A stretch of 64,000 bases of DNA. Source: Cryptomeria japonica (taxonomy: Eukaryota; Streptophyta; Pinopsida; Cupressales; Cupressaceae). Of the stretch, positions 47,601 to 60,046 are shown piece after piece; positions within the stretch are counted from its first letter, which is position 1; every line of letters begins with the position of its first letter. The notes beneath the pieces are model-generated. The model saw only the letters and a list, made by a program, of their open reading frames with translations. It did not search any database and was not told the origin of the DNA. Both the position numbers and the translations under genes were made by a program. The stretch lies in contig NC_081412.1 of assembly GCF_030272615.1 (NCBI RefSeq), positions 540,720,335 through 540,784,334 on the forward strand, in the 5' to 3' direction.

Positions 47601-50600
47601 CGGATGCCCCCTTTTGGTTTGCCGACAGGCACAATGTTGGAGATCCATTCTGCATAATCAATTGGCCTAATGAAACCAACATCTAGGAGTTTCTTGAGTT
47701 TTGTTTTGACTAGCACTCCAATCTGGGGATGCATCTTACGAAGCTTCTGCTTGACAGGTTTGGCTCCTTCTGCTACGGTGAGGTGATGCATGACTAAATC
47801 AGGATCAAGCCCAGGCATGTTTGCATATGACCATGCAAAGTTGATCTGACGCTTCTGGAAGAACTCTATAAATTTAGGTTGTTCCTCTGGAGTGAGAAGA
47901 GATGCCAGATGTATGATATGAGGGTTTTCAGGAGTCCCCACATTGTATTCTTTGGTTTCCTCGATAAGAATCGTTGATCGTTCCTGTTGTGTACTAGCAG
48001 GGAGAATGTCAAACCCTTCATCCTCAGGCACCTCAGAGAGGTTTTCACCGTTGGATACACTCTTTCTTTTTACTGTTGTCGGATCAAACAGTGCCACAGT
48101 GTGGTTTTCACTGGAAGATCCATGTTTTAATGTTATATTTTTGCAGCTGAAGGGTTTGGCATCCGCCCCGAAGTATGCTGCGCTATTAAGTTGAATGCCG
48201 AATCTAGCTTTGTGATCCCCGCTTGGTAGATTATCCCTTAATTCCAAAAAGTCAATGATAGCCTCATCGTTTTGGAAGAGGTCAAGACATGGGGGATTTG
48301 GTTGGTTCCATTCGATGAGTTTAGGGTGGATAATGGGCATTACTTCATCGATTAGATTAAGTTCGTTAGAGGTATCAATGAGGGTTAAGACAGTGTGGTG
48401 AAGGTCGTTGATGGTACTCTCCCTGTCAGAATCAGGCGTAGGATGAGACGTAGGGTCTGTGGAAGATGTTTCCAGCTCAGGTACCCAAGTGGTCTTTATC
48501 TGTGCTTCTCCGTAAACAGGAATGTCTTTGCGTGGCGGAGGTGGTGATGTGTCTTCCTCATCTGAAGTGTTAAGCTGTACAGAATCAAATTCCCACTCAT
48601 GTGAGTCAGTCTCTGAATCACTCTCCAGCATCCGATTGCTATACCATACTGGGATGTCTTTGGAGTTAAACATGGCAGGTGTGATTGGTTTATGTACCTT
48701 TGTGGTGATCGGTGCTGCAGGAACCGTGATGGGATTTAAAGGATTTGTCACTGGAAGTATCGACAGTGTTGATTTAGTGGCTTCTGTTGGAACGGCTGGT
48801 GCCATAGATGCTGCTGCGAGTTCCAATATAGTTGCTGCTATGAATGGTTTTATTGATGTGATGACTGCTGTGGATGGGATTACTGGTTCGATTGGTGGAA
48901 TGTTTGGCACTGGTGATGGTTGCGGTGGGGTTGTGAGCCTCGATGGGGTAGTGGGGATAGTGCTTGATGGTGCTTTGATTATGAAAGGTGTCCTCTTTGC
49001 AGTAGGTGGGCAAAATGGTTTGCTGGGTTTTCCTTTGAATTTGAGTTTAGGAAGGATCTCTTTTTCAAAGCCTAGGCCTGTATTACCTTTGGGCTTGAAT
49101 TCTGGTAGCAGAGGTTCATGTCGTCCTTGTTTGCAGTATCCCAAAGCACTCTGACCATCATATCTCATTCTTTGCATAATGAGGAGGCCTTTGCCATACT
49201 GTTCTGTAGGAAGTGTAACTCGCGGTTTATCAGTGGTGATGAGATCTTTATAGATCCAGTCCGCTAGGTCCTCATCTTGTGTTTCTTCCTCTTGACTCTT
49301 TCCAAGAACGAAAGGTGTCAAAGCACATGCTGGTATGTTTAGTGGTTGCTGGAGTAACTGCTGTGGTTTACCATGAGTTCTAGGAGAAGTGGGCATTTGT
49401 CCCACACAAAAGAGTTGACTCAAGTTGTATTCCCCAGGACCTTCCTCTGCGATCTTCATCTTAAGCTTTTCTTGCTTCGGTATAGTGGTGTTTGAACTGG
49501 CAAGAGAGGCGGGATTTATATATGATGTGGAGGAAATGGCTTCTCTATTATTAGGAACAGTAATCTCTGGTTGATGGCTGATATTATGGCAAAATGCAAA
49601 GGGATTTGCATCGCCCAGGATTGTGATCTCTACACCGTTATGTGGGAACTTGATACATTGATGGTAGGTAGATGGAACAGCTTGCATGGCATGTATCCAA
49701 GGTCTCCCTAATAATAGATTATATGGCAGAGGAAGGTCCAGAACCTGACAAATTATGTGCTTTACCACAGGACCGACTTGGATTGGTAGTACCACAGCTC
49801 CTTTGGATGAACGCTTTGCATCATCATAGGCCTTGATGGTGATCTTCTTGCGAGGATCCACTGATTCTATTGCATATCCCAATGCTGTGACCAACTGTAG
49901 TGTGCAAATGTTTAGGCCTGCTCCATTATCGATCAAGACTCGCTTGATCCTGTGTTGGTTGATAAAGCCTTCAATGTGTAGCGAAGCATTATGAGGTTGT
50001 TGGAAAGAAGAGTTGTCACTTTCGGAAAAAGTGAGACAAGGTGATGACTTTAGATTTCCAACCATGGCTTGAAATTGGTCCGTGTTCAGGTTTGCAGGGA
50101 CTGACGCCTCTTGGAGTGCTTGATCCAAGATTGTTTTATGAGAGGGTGACAGACACAAAAGCTCCAAAATGGATATAAGTGCAGGGGTTTTGTCTAATTG
50201 TTCCACAAGATTGCACTGCTTTGGGATGGAGGTGGTGCCTTGTGGAGCTGCCTTTATGGTGACCTTGCCACGACGTGTAACAACATTGCAATTTGAGGTG
50301 GGATTTTTGAAGGTGATAGTTGCAATTTGTTCACTGACATCATACAGGTGATTTACAGTGTAGTTATACGCAGCCTGCGTATAATCAGTGGTATCAGTGC
50401 CTCATCTGGAAGTGGAAGGATCCCTTTGATCTTGTTATGGAAGTGGATTTTTGAACATCAGATGATCATTATTGGTTGTTTTTGGGTCATGTCCTTCAAT
50501 TTCAATTTCTCCTCGATCAATAAGATCGTGAATGAGATCTTTCAATCGGTGACAATTACTTGTCTTGTGTCCTCTTCCTTGATGGAATTCACAGTGTTCA

Positions 50601-51982
50601 GTATCTCTCCACCATGCTGGTTTGAATTGAGGCTCATAGTTTGATAGCTTAGGTAGAGTGACCAAATTTTGAGAGAGGAGTTGTCGCAACACTGTTTCAA
50701 TGGGTTCCCCTAAGGGAGTGTATGTTCGTTTTTGTTTTTGCTGACGAGGTCTTGGTTCATCATGAGACGTGATGCGACCTTGATTGGAAGGAACATTTGT
50801 GTTATTCTGAGGTGGAGGATTTTGTCCTGCAAACTGAACCACAACTTGTGCATTTTGGATAGTTCGAGCATCCACAACCCCATCGTTGACGATATTCTTA
50901 TTCTTGTTCCAGAAGTTTGGTTTATCACTATTGAAGCACGAGCGAGGACCATCTTTTGGTTCATTAAAGATTTTGATGAGTCCTTTCTTGATGAGTGCCC
51001 TTTCACATTTTAAACCCTTGGTGATCATATCGTTAAAAGAGTCTGTGTCTTTGACATCCAAGTGAAATTCCATTTCTTCATTTAAGTTGGAAATGAAAAT
51101 TTCCACTAGTTGTCGTTCAGGTAACTGAAGAGAATGTCTGCTAGACATTTGGCGCCATCGTTGCAGGAATACTGAGAATAGTTCACCTGGTTTTTCTTTG
51201 GTATTGCATAGATCAGCCATGGTGATGTCACGTTCAATGTTATAAGAGTAATGAGATAGGAACTTCTGGATGAGTTCCTCAAATGTTCTAATGCCACCTG
51301 GTAGTCTGGAAAACCATGATGTGGTTGTTCCTCCCAAGCTTTGGGGAAAAAGGCGCATTAGGTAGGTGTCTTCATATGCCACTTCAAGACAAGCGGAATG
51401 AAATTCTCGGACATGATCACGGGGATCCCCCTTTCCTCTATATTTTTCAAATTTGGGTGTTTCAAACCCGCGTGGAAAGGGTGGCATATAAAGATTCCTA
51501 TCAAAAGGATAGGGACAGATGTCATTGAGTGAGAATTGGTTAATCTTGACACCACTATGAAGTTGTTGGGCGAGATTCTCGACTTGTTGCCGCAACATCT
51601 CCATTTCATTTGGAGGAGGAGGTGGTGGGTTACCTCGAGGGATGTTATATCTGATGGGATCTCTACGCCCTTCCTCCTCATGGCGACTTTGTCTTTCTGA
51701 TGCTTGTCTTAATTGGGCAAGATCAAAGTCTGAGGGGAGTTTGGCTCCTTCTTGAGCAAGTCTTAAGAAGTGAGCATCCGCATTGCTCCTGAGTATTTCG
51801 TTAAAAAGTCTGTTAAAGAGAGGGTTATGCTGAGCCCTTTCTATTGTTGCAGGAGTGGGAGTACTTGGGTTTTCGTCATCTGCATTTCCTCCAAGTGTTT
51901 CTTGAAATTCATTGAGATTTTCCTCTTCTTCTTCTTCTCTTTCTATTTCTCGTTGTCTCGACTGTGATCGGGTTTGAGCCAT
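44665..51982 (-). pseudogene. T2 gag-pol coding region (fossil)
   Basis: The start is at 51982 (MAQTRSQSRQRE). Domain positions are approximate. Gag with RNPLYMPPFPRGF-type core blocks occupies 50600-51982, and the knuckle CEFHQGRGHKTSNC is near 50530-50580. The protease LIDNGAGLNIC is near 49900, and the G-patch at 49050-49195. Reverse transcriptase runs 47090-47775 with YVDDLLAKS near 47290. Connection RNase H is at 46490-46900, and the second RNase H at 46030-46440 with LYFDGSYTRHGSGAG. Integrase lies left of 45960, with HSSGPSLAKKIMRAGYYWPS and PQGNGQAEASNK. The Ser/Thr/Pro linker differs in length from that of T1. There are about three breaks in all. Confidence 0.93.
49050..49195 (-). 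other. T2 G-patch motif
   Basis: It carries the same glycine pattern as T1 (YGKGLLIMQRM, then YDGQSALGYCKQG and TGLGFEK). Conservation in both copies within an otherwise variable linker suggests it mattered while the family was active. Confidence 0.78.
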
Positions 51983-52432
51983 TTTGTTTGCAAGTTTGTG
52001 TTTGAAGTTGATTGAAGATGATGATGAGTTGGTGATGAAATGAAATATTGATGGTTGGTGATTTGTGTTGTATGGGGATCTCTAGCACTTTAAGGTAGAT
52101 GTAACCGAAATTCCTTCTTTGAATTGCTTGTTTGTTTGATAAGTTTGGATGTGATAAGGTGTAGAGAAATCTGAGATGTGTTACAGATTTTGACTACCTA
52201 GCAATGAGAAGATTCACTCATGAACTAGTTTTAACCTGCGTAGATGTGTCTCTTAGGATGAGCTTATCCTAGATGTAGAAACAATCTAAAAAGTGATGTG
52301 ATGTGTTTGATTTCAAGCAATATCTAAAAGAGAACTTGGGACAAGAACCTCTTAATGTTTTGAGAGTTGGGATGGATTGATGATGAAGTGATGATGTATG
52401 AGTGAGATGATGGATGTTTTTGTTTTTCAACT

Positions 52433-52957
52433 TCAATAAAAACTTTGGGTTATAAATGGGACAAACTCTACCTCTTCCCTTTCAGGTGTTGTAGGTATTT
52501 CTCGAGCTGTGTTGTAGGTGATGCAGATGTTGGGGAAAAAGTGGGGATTAATCTTTCCTCCTTGATTTTTGTGATAACTCAGAGCTCTATATTGCATAAA
52601 AGCTCTGCGGTTCAATGATTTTGAATCAAACTCGTTTGTTTTACTTTGAAGGTATAGACGCATGCGATGTAAAAAGACTCTATGGGAGACAAAGATTTGT
52701 CGATTGATATAGAAGAATTTCCTCCTTTTGATCAAAGCCTTTGAGCTCAATGGTCTCCTTTTCAAGTTGATATTCTGATGACACTTCTTCTTTCGCAAGA
52801 TGTGAAGAATGGTCATAAAAGTTGTGACTCTGTGTTGTTTGCACTTTGTTTTTGGTATTTTTGGTTGTGTTGACAGATGTTGGATGAATACTTTGTTTTT
52901 GGGATTGATTTTCTGATTTTTCTTTGACAAGAAAACAAAGCAAGCACCCAAACACAA
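52433..52957 (-). other. T2 extra reading frame upstream of gag, unknown product
   Basis: 174 residues in sense, the counterpart of T1 10525-11043. It shares MTILHILRKKKCHQNINLK, FVSHRVFLHRMRLYLQ, RAFMQYRALSYHKNQGG and the acidic end TPEREEVEFV. The N-terminal 30 residues differ. No known domain was recognised. Confidence 0.4.
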
Positions 52958-54675
52958 AATTGTAGCCTCAAAGGCACAAATGAGTATGGGTCTAGATCAA
53001 CCCAATCCTTGGACTTGTTTTTGACCCTTCCTTTAGATTTATTTTAAGGTGTATTTCCAAAGCCTGAAGTCGGCTCAATTTGCACTAGGTCTGTAAAACG
53101 AACACACTTCAAACACTTTTTATCCCTAAGGTCAAATGGCCAGTTGTGATAAATTTAGCCCACATCTTGATATTTCTTCGACTTTGGTACTACATACCTT
53201 ATGAATCCCGCCGTGGCAGGTAAGGATGTGATATACTAAGTCTTGCACGAGCATAACAAATAGATGATCCCTATGATGGGGGAGTCACCACTTTTATCAA
53301 GCCACAAGTGACTTTTCAAAAAACTATGTTTCTACTCAAGGAAATATGTATGGTGAGTATCTTGGGAGCAAAACCATCTATGCTCTTGCACTAAATTATA
53401 TCTCAAATATCCTCAATCAATAGAACGGGTGGGCTACTACTTAAAGGTGTTTAGTCATGTTCGATGTTTTTGGACATAAGTTCATTCTGCAGTGACTCAC
53501 TTAAGAGCCTTGTAACTGGTGGTGGGGCCCATTTGTCCTTTCGGCCAGTTACACTGTAGGAACAGCTATACCCAAGGCTACAGCTTTCGCTCTCACCTGA
53601 TTTCTATAGCGGCTCAAAGGATTTACCGCTCGAGGTTGTTCCCAAGAGTATCGATCCCTTGGCAGGCCTCTCTTAAAAAGATAAAATGTGAGTGTTACTA
53701 ACACTTTTCTCTTGCACCTAGGACCACGAAAGCCAAGGGAGAGGATAGTGTGTGTTAGAAGTAGGACCACTCGACCAACTCTTTGCACAAGTGTGCCAAG
53801 CACGAAAAACACTTGTTCTTTTTAATCTATCATTGCAATGTGATCTAACTATTTGGAGATGTTGCTCCAACAATCATGGTGTTCTTTTTAATTTTCAAAG
53901 GCAATTGTTTGAGTAAACTAGAATTTGAAAATCCTGGTCAACTTAATGAAAAACACGTTTGCATGAAGTAAAATTGCTTTAAAAATGAGACAAGTTGATT
54001 GTGAATTTTATTTGCACCAAAAATGGAAGTGTGGATTGTGAGTTTTATCTTGATGCAAGAAATAAAATTTGCCTTGTTGATTTTAAGCACCAAAACGAAG
54101 TTTGTTTCCTAACTTGCAAAAAAATAAAGTTGTTTTTGTATAAGTTTGTGGTTCTTTTTACCTTGGAACAATGAAATTCTTTTTAAGAGCCCCAAACAAA
54201 TATGTGATTCTTTTTTTAAAAGCCCAAAGTTGAAATGTGAAGTTAATTTTAAACCAAAATAAAAAGTGAATTCATTTTTAAAACCAACTTCAAAAAACAA
54301 GTTAGTAAAAAAATATAAATCTACTTTTTAATCTAATTTAAATCTGCACAAAAGAGAAAAATAGTTAGTAAAATCCGCCTATTTGGTGGGCTTCTACAAG
54401 CCTAATTTTTTTTTTTTTTTTTTGGTTACAAGGTGATTTGTACAACGTTTTGTTACAATAGCGCTAGTCTGCGTTTGAATAGAGGCATTATTTAACACAA
54501 ACGCACTAAAAGAAAGGGAAAGACAGAGAAGGAAAAAGTACTGAAACAGGGTGAATAGCGCCAAAATAATGTCAAATGCACCAAAACAGTGTCAAAAGCG
54601 CAACCTGTGTGACATTTTCAACATTCAAACATGTTATTGGTTTAAAAAAAAAAAAGTTGATCTTTTTGGTGTTTG
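52958..54675 (-). other. T2 long untranslated leader
   Basis: Nearly identical to the T1 leader over 53020-53950. It contains a T-rich run near 54408-54423 that varies in length between copies. No gene seen. Confidence 0.7.
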
Positions 54676-54695
54676 GATTCACGTCGGGTTCACCA
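54676..54695 (-). other. T2 primer binding site
   Basis: TGGTGAACCCGACGTGAATC on the element strand, two bases from the 5' LTR. It is identical to T1. Confidence 0.75.
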
Positions 54696-54697
54696 AA

Positions 54698-56510
54698 TGA
54701 TGCTCTGCAAAAAGGATTAGAAAATCTGTTTGATAGCAACACACACAAGAGCACAAGAAACAAACATTATGTTAGCAACAAAAGATTATCCTAAACAGGC
54801 ATATCAAGAGAGATATTAAGCATGAAATAGAAAACATATAAACATAGAATAAAATAGCTAATCAAGATGCTCATAGTTGCTCCTCCCTTGTTCCTCTCCT
54901 CTCCAAGTCCCAAATGAGTGTAGCTCTCAGCAGCTTTTTGCACTATGGATGCTTATGGAGGATTGAGATTTAATATTAAGCTTCAAATATGAAATGAAAA
55001 GCTAAATACTATGCTATTGATGCTAAAATGATTGATTTTACCAAAAAGACAAGATTTTAGTTATGCTATGCTAAATGCTCTCTAAAAATGTCTATAGCCT
55101 AAATGCATACAAGTTTTCAGGATTTGGATTATGAAGGAATGGGCTTTATTTATAGGAAAAATGGAGCAATGGATGGCCAGGATTGAAAGGTTTAATCAAG
55201 GGTCAAGCTTGAAAGTTGGGGATCCATGTGCACAATTGGCACTAATAAAATAGTGACAAGTGTCAACATAGGATTGAGTTGAGAGAAGAGGTTGGAGGCA
55301 TTAAAGACCTGAGAAGACCTCATGGTTATCTAGAAGGTAAGGGTCAAGCCTAAATTAAGATTACCCACTGGATTAAGAGTTAATCCAAGGATAAACCTTT
55401 GTGCAAATGTTTAAGAGATAATCATGGTCAAAGCATTAATGGCCTGATGAGACCCTTGGGTTGGGTAGAGGTTGAGTCAAAACAAATGTTTTAACCATGT
55501 GGGAAGGTTTGGGTTAACCATTAATGGTTTTTGAAGACTTTGTGGATTAAGTGGTTGAAGGTTGGAAGCTTTCAAAGGTTATCCAAGACTTTTAGGCTTT
55601 TAGTGGTTGAAGGTTGAAAGCCTTTAATGGTTATCAAAGACTTTTAGGCTTTGAGAAGTGACTCCATTTTGCTTAGGAATGTGACAATAATTAGGGGATG
55701 GATTAGGCTAATTAGGAAGGGGGTAGAAGAATCTAGAAGGGGATTAGATTTTGCAAGTGGATTTGGTGGGTGAGGGAAAATAGGATTTTATTAAAATAAA
55801 AATTTATTTATTTCAATAAATGTGTGCAAGTTGTATTTGGATATATATTCAAATAAATATTAATTTATTTAAATGAGAAAAAGGAAGATAAAGCATTAAA
55901 ATGCTTGAAGACTTTGAGGGGAACCATTAAAGGCTTGAAGACTTTAAGGAAAACCATTAAAGTCTTAAGAAGACTATAGAAGGAAGCCATCAAGTTTGAA
56001 GACTTTAAAGCCATCAAGTTTGAATACTTTAAGGGAAACCATTAAAGGTTTCAAGTGGGTGAGGATAAATAGGATTTTAAATAAATAATTTATTTAAAAT
56101 AGTTGTGCAACTTGATTTTGTAGGAAAATACAAGTGGGTGGAGGATAAAGGTGATTTAAATAAATGATTTATTTATTTAAATGTGAGAGGTGGGATTTTG
56201 GGGGATTTAAATAAATATTAATTTATTTAAATGTGAGAGGTGGGATTTTGGGGGATTTAAATAAATATTAATTTATTTAAATGTGAGAGAAGATTTAATT
56301 AAACAAATATGATTTATTTATTTAATTAATGGTATGAATTTGGTTAAGTGAATTAAATCAAATAAATTAAATAATTTATTTAATTAATAGGAGAAGAGGG
56401 TTAAGATGAATTAATTAAATATTAATTTAAACAATTATTAATTGATGGTTAAATAATCAAATAAATACTAAGTATTCATTTAATTAAGTGGACAGATTTA
56501 TGTGACTACA
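54698..56510 (-). repeat. T2 5' LTR
   Basis: 1,813 bp, starting TGATGCTCTGC and ending TGACTACA. The TATA element CTATAAATAAAGC lies at about 55144-55156. Confidence 0.95.
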
Positions 56511-57500
56511 CCATCGTTCTCATCTTTTGAGTCTAATAAAATTAGACATCATACCCGATTAGTACCATTCATTCTCGTGGGAGAGAACAACAACAATATT
56601 CAAAACAATTATTGTAAGTATCATTCAAATTTCCTAGTGCAGTCAACAAATATTATCTATCTATGGTAACTTCTTTTATTTTTGTATAGACATCAATGAC
56701 AAATGCTTCTATTATTTATTACTCACACCTTATTTAATGTAGGCAACAACCTTCGGGAAAGTTTATTTTCCTTTAAAAAATTATAAGATTTTAATTTTGT
56801 AAAATTGTGAATATTATTATATCAAATTTATCTTCCCATAGTCTCAATATTTTTTGTTACCTTTTGGTTTTCCTCACATGGCTTGCTGGTGCTATTGTTG
56901 GGAATCTTTGGGCTATTATTGATTTTATTAAGATTTATGGGGTTTCTCTTTAAAAAATATTTCAATAGCTTGTATGGAGTGTAATTTTATAGAAATAAAT
57001 CTTTCCACAACATCTATTTTTCACTTATATGTTCTTTAATAATGACACTAGATAAATATTAGAACAAGTTGTAAAAAAAGCCATTAACTACCATATTTTA
57101 AAATAAAAATATCGAAATAAAAATAAAGAACCATTAATCATAATTATAATAAAAGAATGAAAATTAAAATGTTAAAAAAAAAAAAAAGTTTGAAATAAGA
57201 CCCTATCACTCTACATATCTTTAAATAACCTTTTTTTTAATATACTCTTAACAAACTTTATATCTCTGTATTTTGTTGCTTGATGGCTAATCAAATATCT
57301 CTGTATTTTGTTGCTTGAGGGCTAATCAAATTTTTGCAACTTGTAATATGAGTCTATATTAACAAATTATCCATTTCACCAAAATTAATGGAAACACATC
57401 TTTGCTTCATTCATTCATTCAATCCTCTTTCTCGCCAAAAAAGAAATACTTGTTATAGCCAGAATTTTTGAAAGCAAGTAAAAGACAGGATAAGACTTCA
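56511..57500. other. Spacer right of T2
   Basis: Begins with the second CCATC of the target duplication and should start with the rest of the C5 LTR-like sequence. It is AT-rich, with A runs near 57174-57187 and no gene. A 35-bp tandem duplication is annotated separately. Confidence 0.5.
57261..57330. repeat. 35-bp tandem duplication
   Basis: Two units of 35 bp (57261-57295 and 57296-57330) share TATCTCTGTATTTTGTTGCT and differ at one base. The near-identity suggests a recent slippage duplication. Confidence 0.9.
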
Positions 57501-57562
57501 TGTATCGAAATCTTTTCAGCGCCTTGATGTAATTTAGAGCCTATAGATGTAACGCATCAAAT

Positions 57563-57825
57563 ATGTTTGTTCCGTCTAACTCAGACAGCTTCTTGATAAA
57601 ATTGATAAATATGCACGTCTTGCAAGTTAGCAATACTCCTGTTACCTTAATTTTGAAATCTTCTTCTACACTACTGGGCAATCCTATAGTAAATTGGAAT
57701 GGCTATGGCAGCACTGTTAACACAGCGAACTCTAAGATTACAAAGCAACACAACATTAAACAGAGGAGAAGAAGAAATGGTGTTATATTGGCAGGCTTTG
57801 CGTTTGAGAAAAGAGCACGTTATCC
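57563..57825 (+). CDS. Host gene exon 1, possible organelle-targeting leader
   Basis: Open from ATG 57563 (MFVPSNSDSFLIKL); an alternative start is Met 57611 (MHVLQVSNTPVTL). The peptide is rich in Ser, Thr, Asn and Leu and poor in acidic residues. It then turns strongly basic (KQRRRRNG) and reads GVILAGFAFEKRARYP at the end. That composition fits a plastid or mitochondrial transit peptide; this is inference. The exon would end at 57825 before GTAATG, leaving two bases that join the next exon in an open frame. Without the splice the frame would end two codons later. No close homologue is recognised from this part. The exact start is uncertain. Confidence 0.45.
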
Positions 57826-57926
57826 GTAATGTTTGTTACACTGCAATTGAGTAGAGAATAATTAATATGCATTGTTAGTTTTTATTTGAGTTATCGACTA
57901 AAGAAATATAATTGAAATGCAAACAG

Positions 57927-58051
57927 GATCGAGAAAGCAGCAAATCAACTGATGAAGGAAGCTTCATCGCTTTTGGTGTATCAAGATATTCTTAAGAAGC
58001 CAGTTGCTAAGGCCTTCTTGGATGTCGTTAATGGAATCCGTAGCCGTGAAA
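57927..58051 (+). CDS. Host gene exon 2
   Basis: 125 bp, flanked by TGCAAACAG on the left and GTATGT on the right, both good plant splice sites. The only sensible frame joins exon 1 (phase 2) and gives IEKAANQLMKEASSLLVYQD and then ILKKPVAKAFLDVVNGIRSR, an amphipathic helical stretch with real-protein composition. The intron before it is only 101 bp. The pattern 'LLVYQDIL...AFLDVV' faintly recalls the N-terminal part of plant DUF815-type P-loop ATPases. I cannot confirm this from memory, so no gene name is given. Confidence 0.6.
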
Positions 58052-58977
58052 GTATGTATGCCTTCTGTAAAGTTATTCGTAGAAACTAAAAACCCTCGAT
58101 AGAATTAGCTCCGAACTTTGGGGTTTAGCTCACAACTTGAATGCACGCACACACAATTTTTGGCTCACTTTTATTGGCCACTTTATTTTAGGGAGCATAG
58201 GCGGGAACTCACTTCTTCATTGTGGTGACTGCTCTTCATTATCGATCAGTCACATTGGCCCGGCTATAAGAGGCCAATCCTGTACCTTTTCTGAGGAAAA
58301 AATTAAGTGTTTGGCAGTCTCATGTATCACTTTTTTTCTTCAGATAATAATATAATACAAAGATATTTGCTACAATGGCTCAGTTATGAGAGATCCATTT
58401 GCAGTTTTTATTCCAAAAAAATAGCGTGGGCAGTCTTCGTGCCTCACTTTTTAAAATAGGATCATTACAATTTCTCAGAAATTTGCAATCGTAACCGGTT
58501 ACACGAGTTATTTAGTCAATACAATCAAAGAGAACTTGAGGAATCCATTTTAAAATTATACCTCCAGTGAAACGATGTATTTAACAAGTAATTAAAGAAT
58601 ATAATATAATATAATAGAATTTTTTTAGTGTTTACAAGGTCAAAGATAGTTTATGGGTCTGCAGATCTTGTTATTTTTGCTTTGTGAATAGATCTTCTGT
58701 CATTCATATGAGCTCTTCCTTTCTCTCAATTATGTTCTCACTGAATAAATTTTTGAAAAAAAGTTGCTCTGTTAAATTATTTATGTACTTGATAAGCTTT
58801 ACAATCCAAGATAAAAAGTTTTTCTTTTCAACTGTTCCAACTTTCTAAAAGATATATACCCTCTCCTCTCATATCTTTTTGGTCTTTTTCATCTACTTGT
58901 TTTACTCCGAAGTTGATGCAAGTTGGTCCTTAACTAGACAATGAGAATCTTTGATACCCAAAATAGAACCTTTGAGT
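58052..58977. other. First part of the long intron, nothing recognised
   Basis: Starts GTATGTATG at the exon 2 donor. It is AT-rich with stop codons in all frames and no recognised element before the hAT scrap at 58978. Confidence 0.5.
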
Positions 58978-59339
58978 ACCACTAGCAATTCGTTTGCTAT
59001 CTCAGGTTTCTAGTTCTTCAGCTGCTGAGAGGAACTGGTCTATGCATAGCTTCATCCAGCCTCTTAAGAGGAACAAACTTACCTCTAGGAGAGCAGAAAA
59101 GCTCGTGGCTGTATAGTGCTTTGCGTCTCATTGACCACTAGACACTTGTGTTCAAAGAGAGTCCAACGACACAATGGGATGCAGAGCCAGAGGAATCATC
59201 ACAAGTTGATGAGGATGCTGCCACTTCAGATGTAGGGCTGGTTGGTGTTAGTTTGGGGGATCCTGACCATGAGGAACCTTATGCCCTTTGTCCACCGTCC
59301 TTGAAACCTGTCCCTACGTCCCCTTGCCCCCAATGTTGA
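58978..59339 (+). pseudogene. hAT transposase dimerisation-domain fragment
   Basis: The translation reads PLAIRLLSQVSSSSAAERNW, then SMHSFIQPLKRNKLTSRRAE and KLVAV. This is the C-terminal dimerisation domain of hAT DNA transposases; the usual family pattern is SSSAAERNWS-x-HSFIH-x-x-KRN-x-L. A shift of frame near 59115 separates it from ALRLIDH and, after a stop, TLVFKESPTTQWDAEPEE, which is the usual next block. The frame then ends in an acidic tail (SSQVDEDAATSDVG) and a stop at 59337-59339. The fragment lies in sense within the host intron. No terminal inverted repeats or upstream transposase were found, so it is a dead scrap. Confidence 0.8.
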
Positions 59340-60046
59340 TGTAACGCTATAACTTCCCTTCTTCTTGAGCTCCACCTCTTAAACTTGAATGTATTTTTCT
59401 TTGTGTGTAGCCTTACTTGTCTTCCAAATTGCAAGTCATAACACATCATTGCGTTAGAATGTGGTGCTAAACATCATGCCAGTGCAACTAGGTGTGCATC
59501 TAGTCTCTGAGCAACAGATTTCAGAAACCTACCACAGATGCTTCCAGACAACAACACATATGCTAGACAATCGGGAACAACTGATACCGAAACATAATGA
59601 TAACATTAAGAGAGATACCAAACATTCTTGACTCTATCCTTCATAATCTCAGATGCTCTGTTATGGCATGACAAAAGTAATTAAAATTACGACCTTCTTG
59701 ATCAACAACATTGACAACACGTTTGACATCAATGACAACATAATGTTCAACAAATCTCTCATCAATAAATCAATCATAAATTGAGAACCACTTGCCATAA
59801 AGATTTGAGAAAAAGCATGTTGAACAATTGACTCACACCTAAATCTGATGATAGGTTGCATGATATGGTCTTGTCCTCATTATCTCTCCAAAGGTCCTAA
59901 GATATAAGAACAGGTTTTCTCCAAGGCACATATAATGAAAATGTACACTTAAATTTATCAAGGGTATGAACAAACTTAGTAGTAAAGAAGTCCCCATAGG
60001 GTAAATCCCTCATGAGGAGACTAATGGTGAGGTTCTCGATTCCAAC
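59340..60046. other. Intron spacer, no gene recognised
   Basis: No convincing frame or repeat. A minus-strand open stretch at 59661-59861 is hydrophobic and resembles nothing known to me. Confidence 0.45.

Larger units (their letters stand above)
40335..56510 (-). mobile_element. T2: complete Tat-type Ty3/gypsy retrotransposon
   Basis: 16,176 bp, transcribed right to left, with LTRs of 1,814 bp (40335-42148) and 1,813 bp (54698-56510) and a perfect CCATC target duplication. Structural parts are all present: primer site, leader, extra frame, gag, zinc finger, protease, G-patch, reverse transcriptase, two RNase H domains, integrase, repeat-bearing tail and polypurine tract. My hand comparison of the LTRs gives about 22 differences (about 1.2%), implying roughly 3-9 million years if the rate is 0.7-2.2 per billion years per site. 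It looks whole in structure, but the coding region has about three breaks. It inserted into a non-coding, LTR-like piece of an older copia element. Confidence 0.96.

Noticed and set aside
1-56510. T1 and T2 as products of a segmental duplication
   Set aside because: T2 has its own perfect CCATC target duplication and its flanks differ from those of T1, so they are separate insertions.
59661-59861. Hydrophobic minus-strand frame in the intron
   Set aside because: It has no recognised motif, lies in repeat-rich intron DNA, and its length is within chance expectation for AT-rich sequence.
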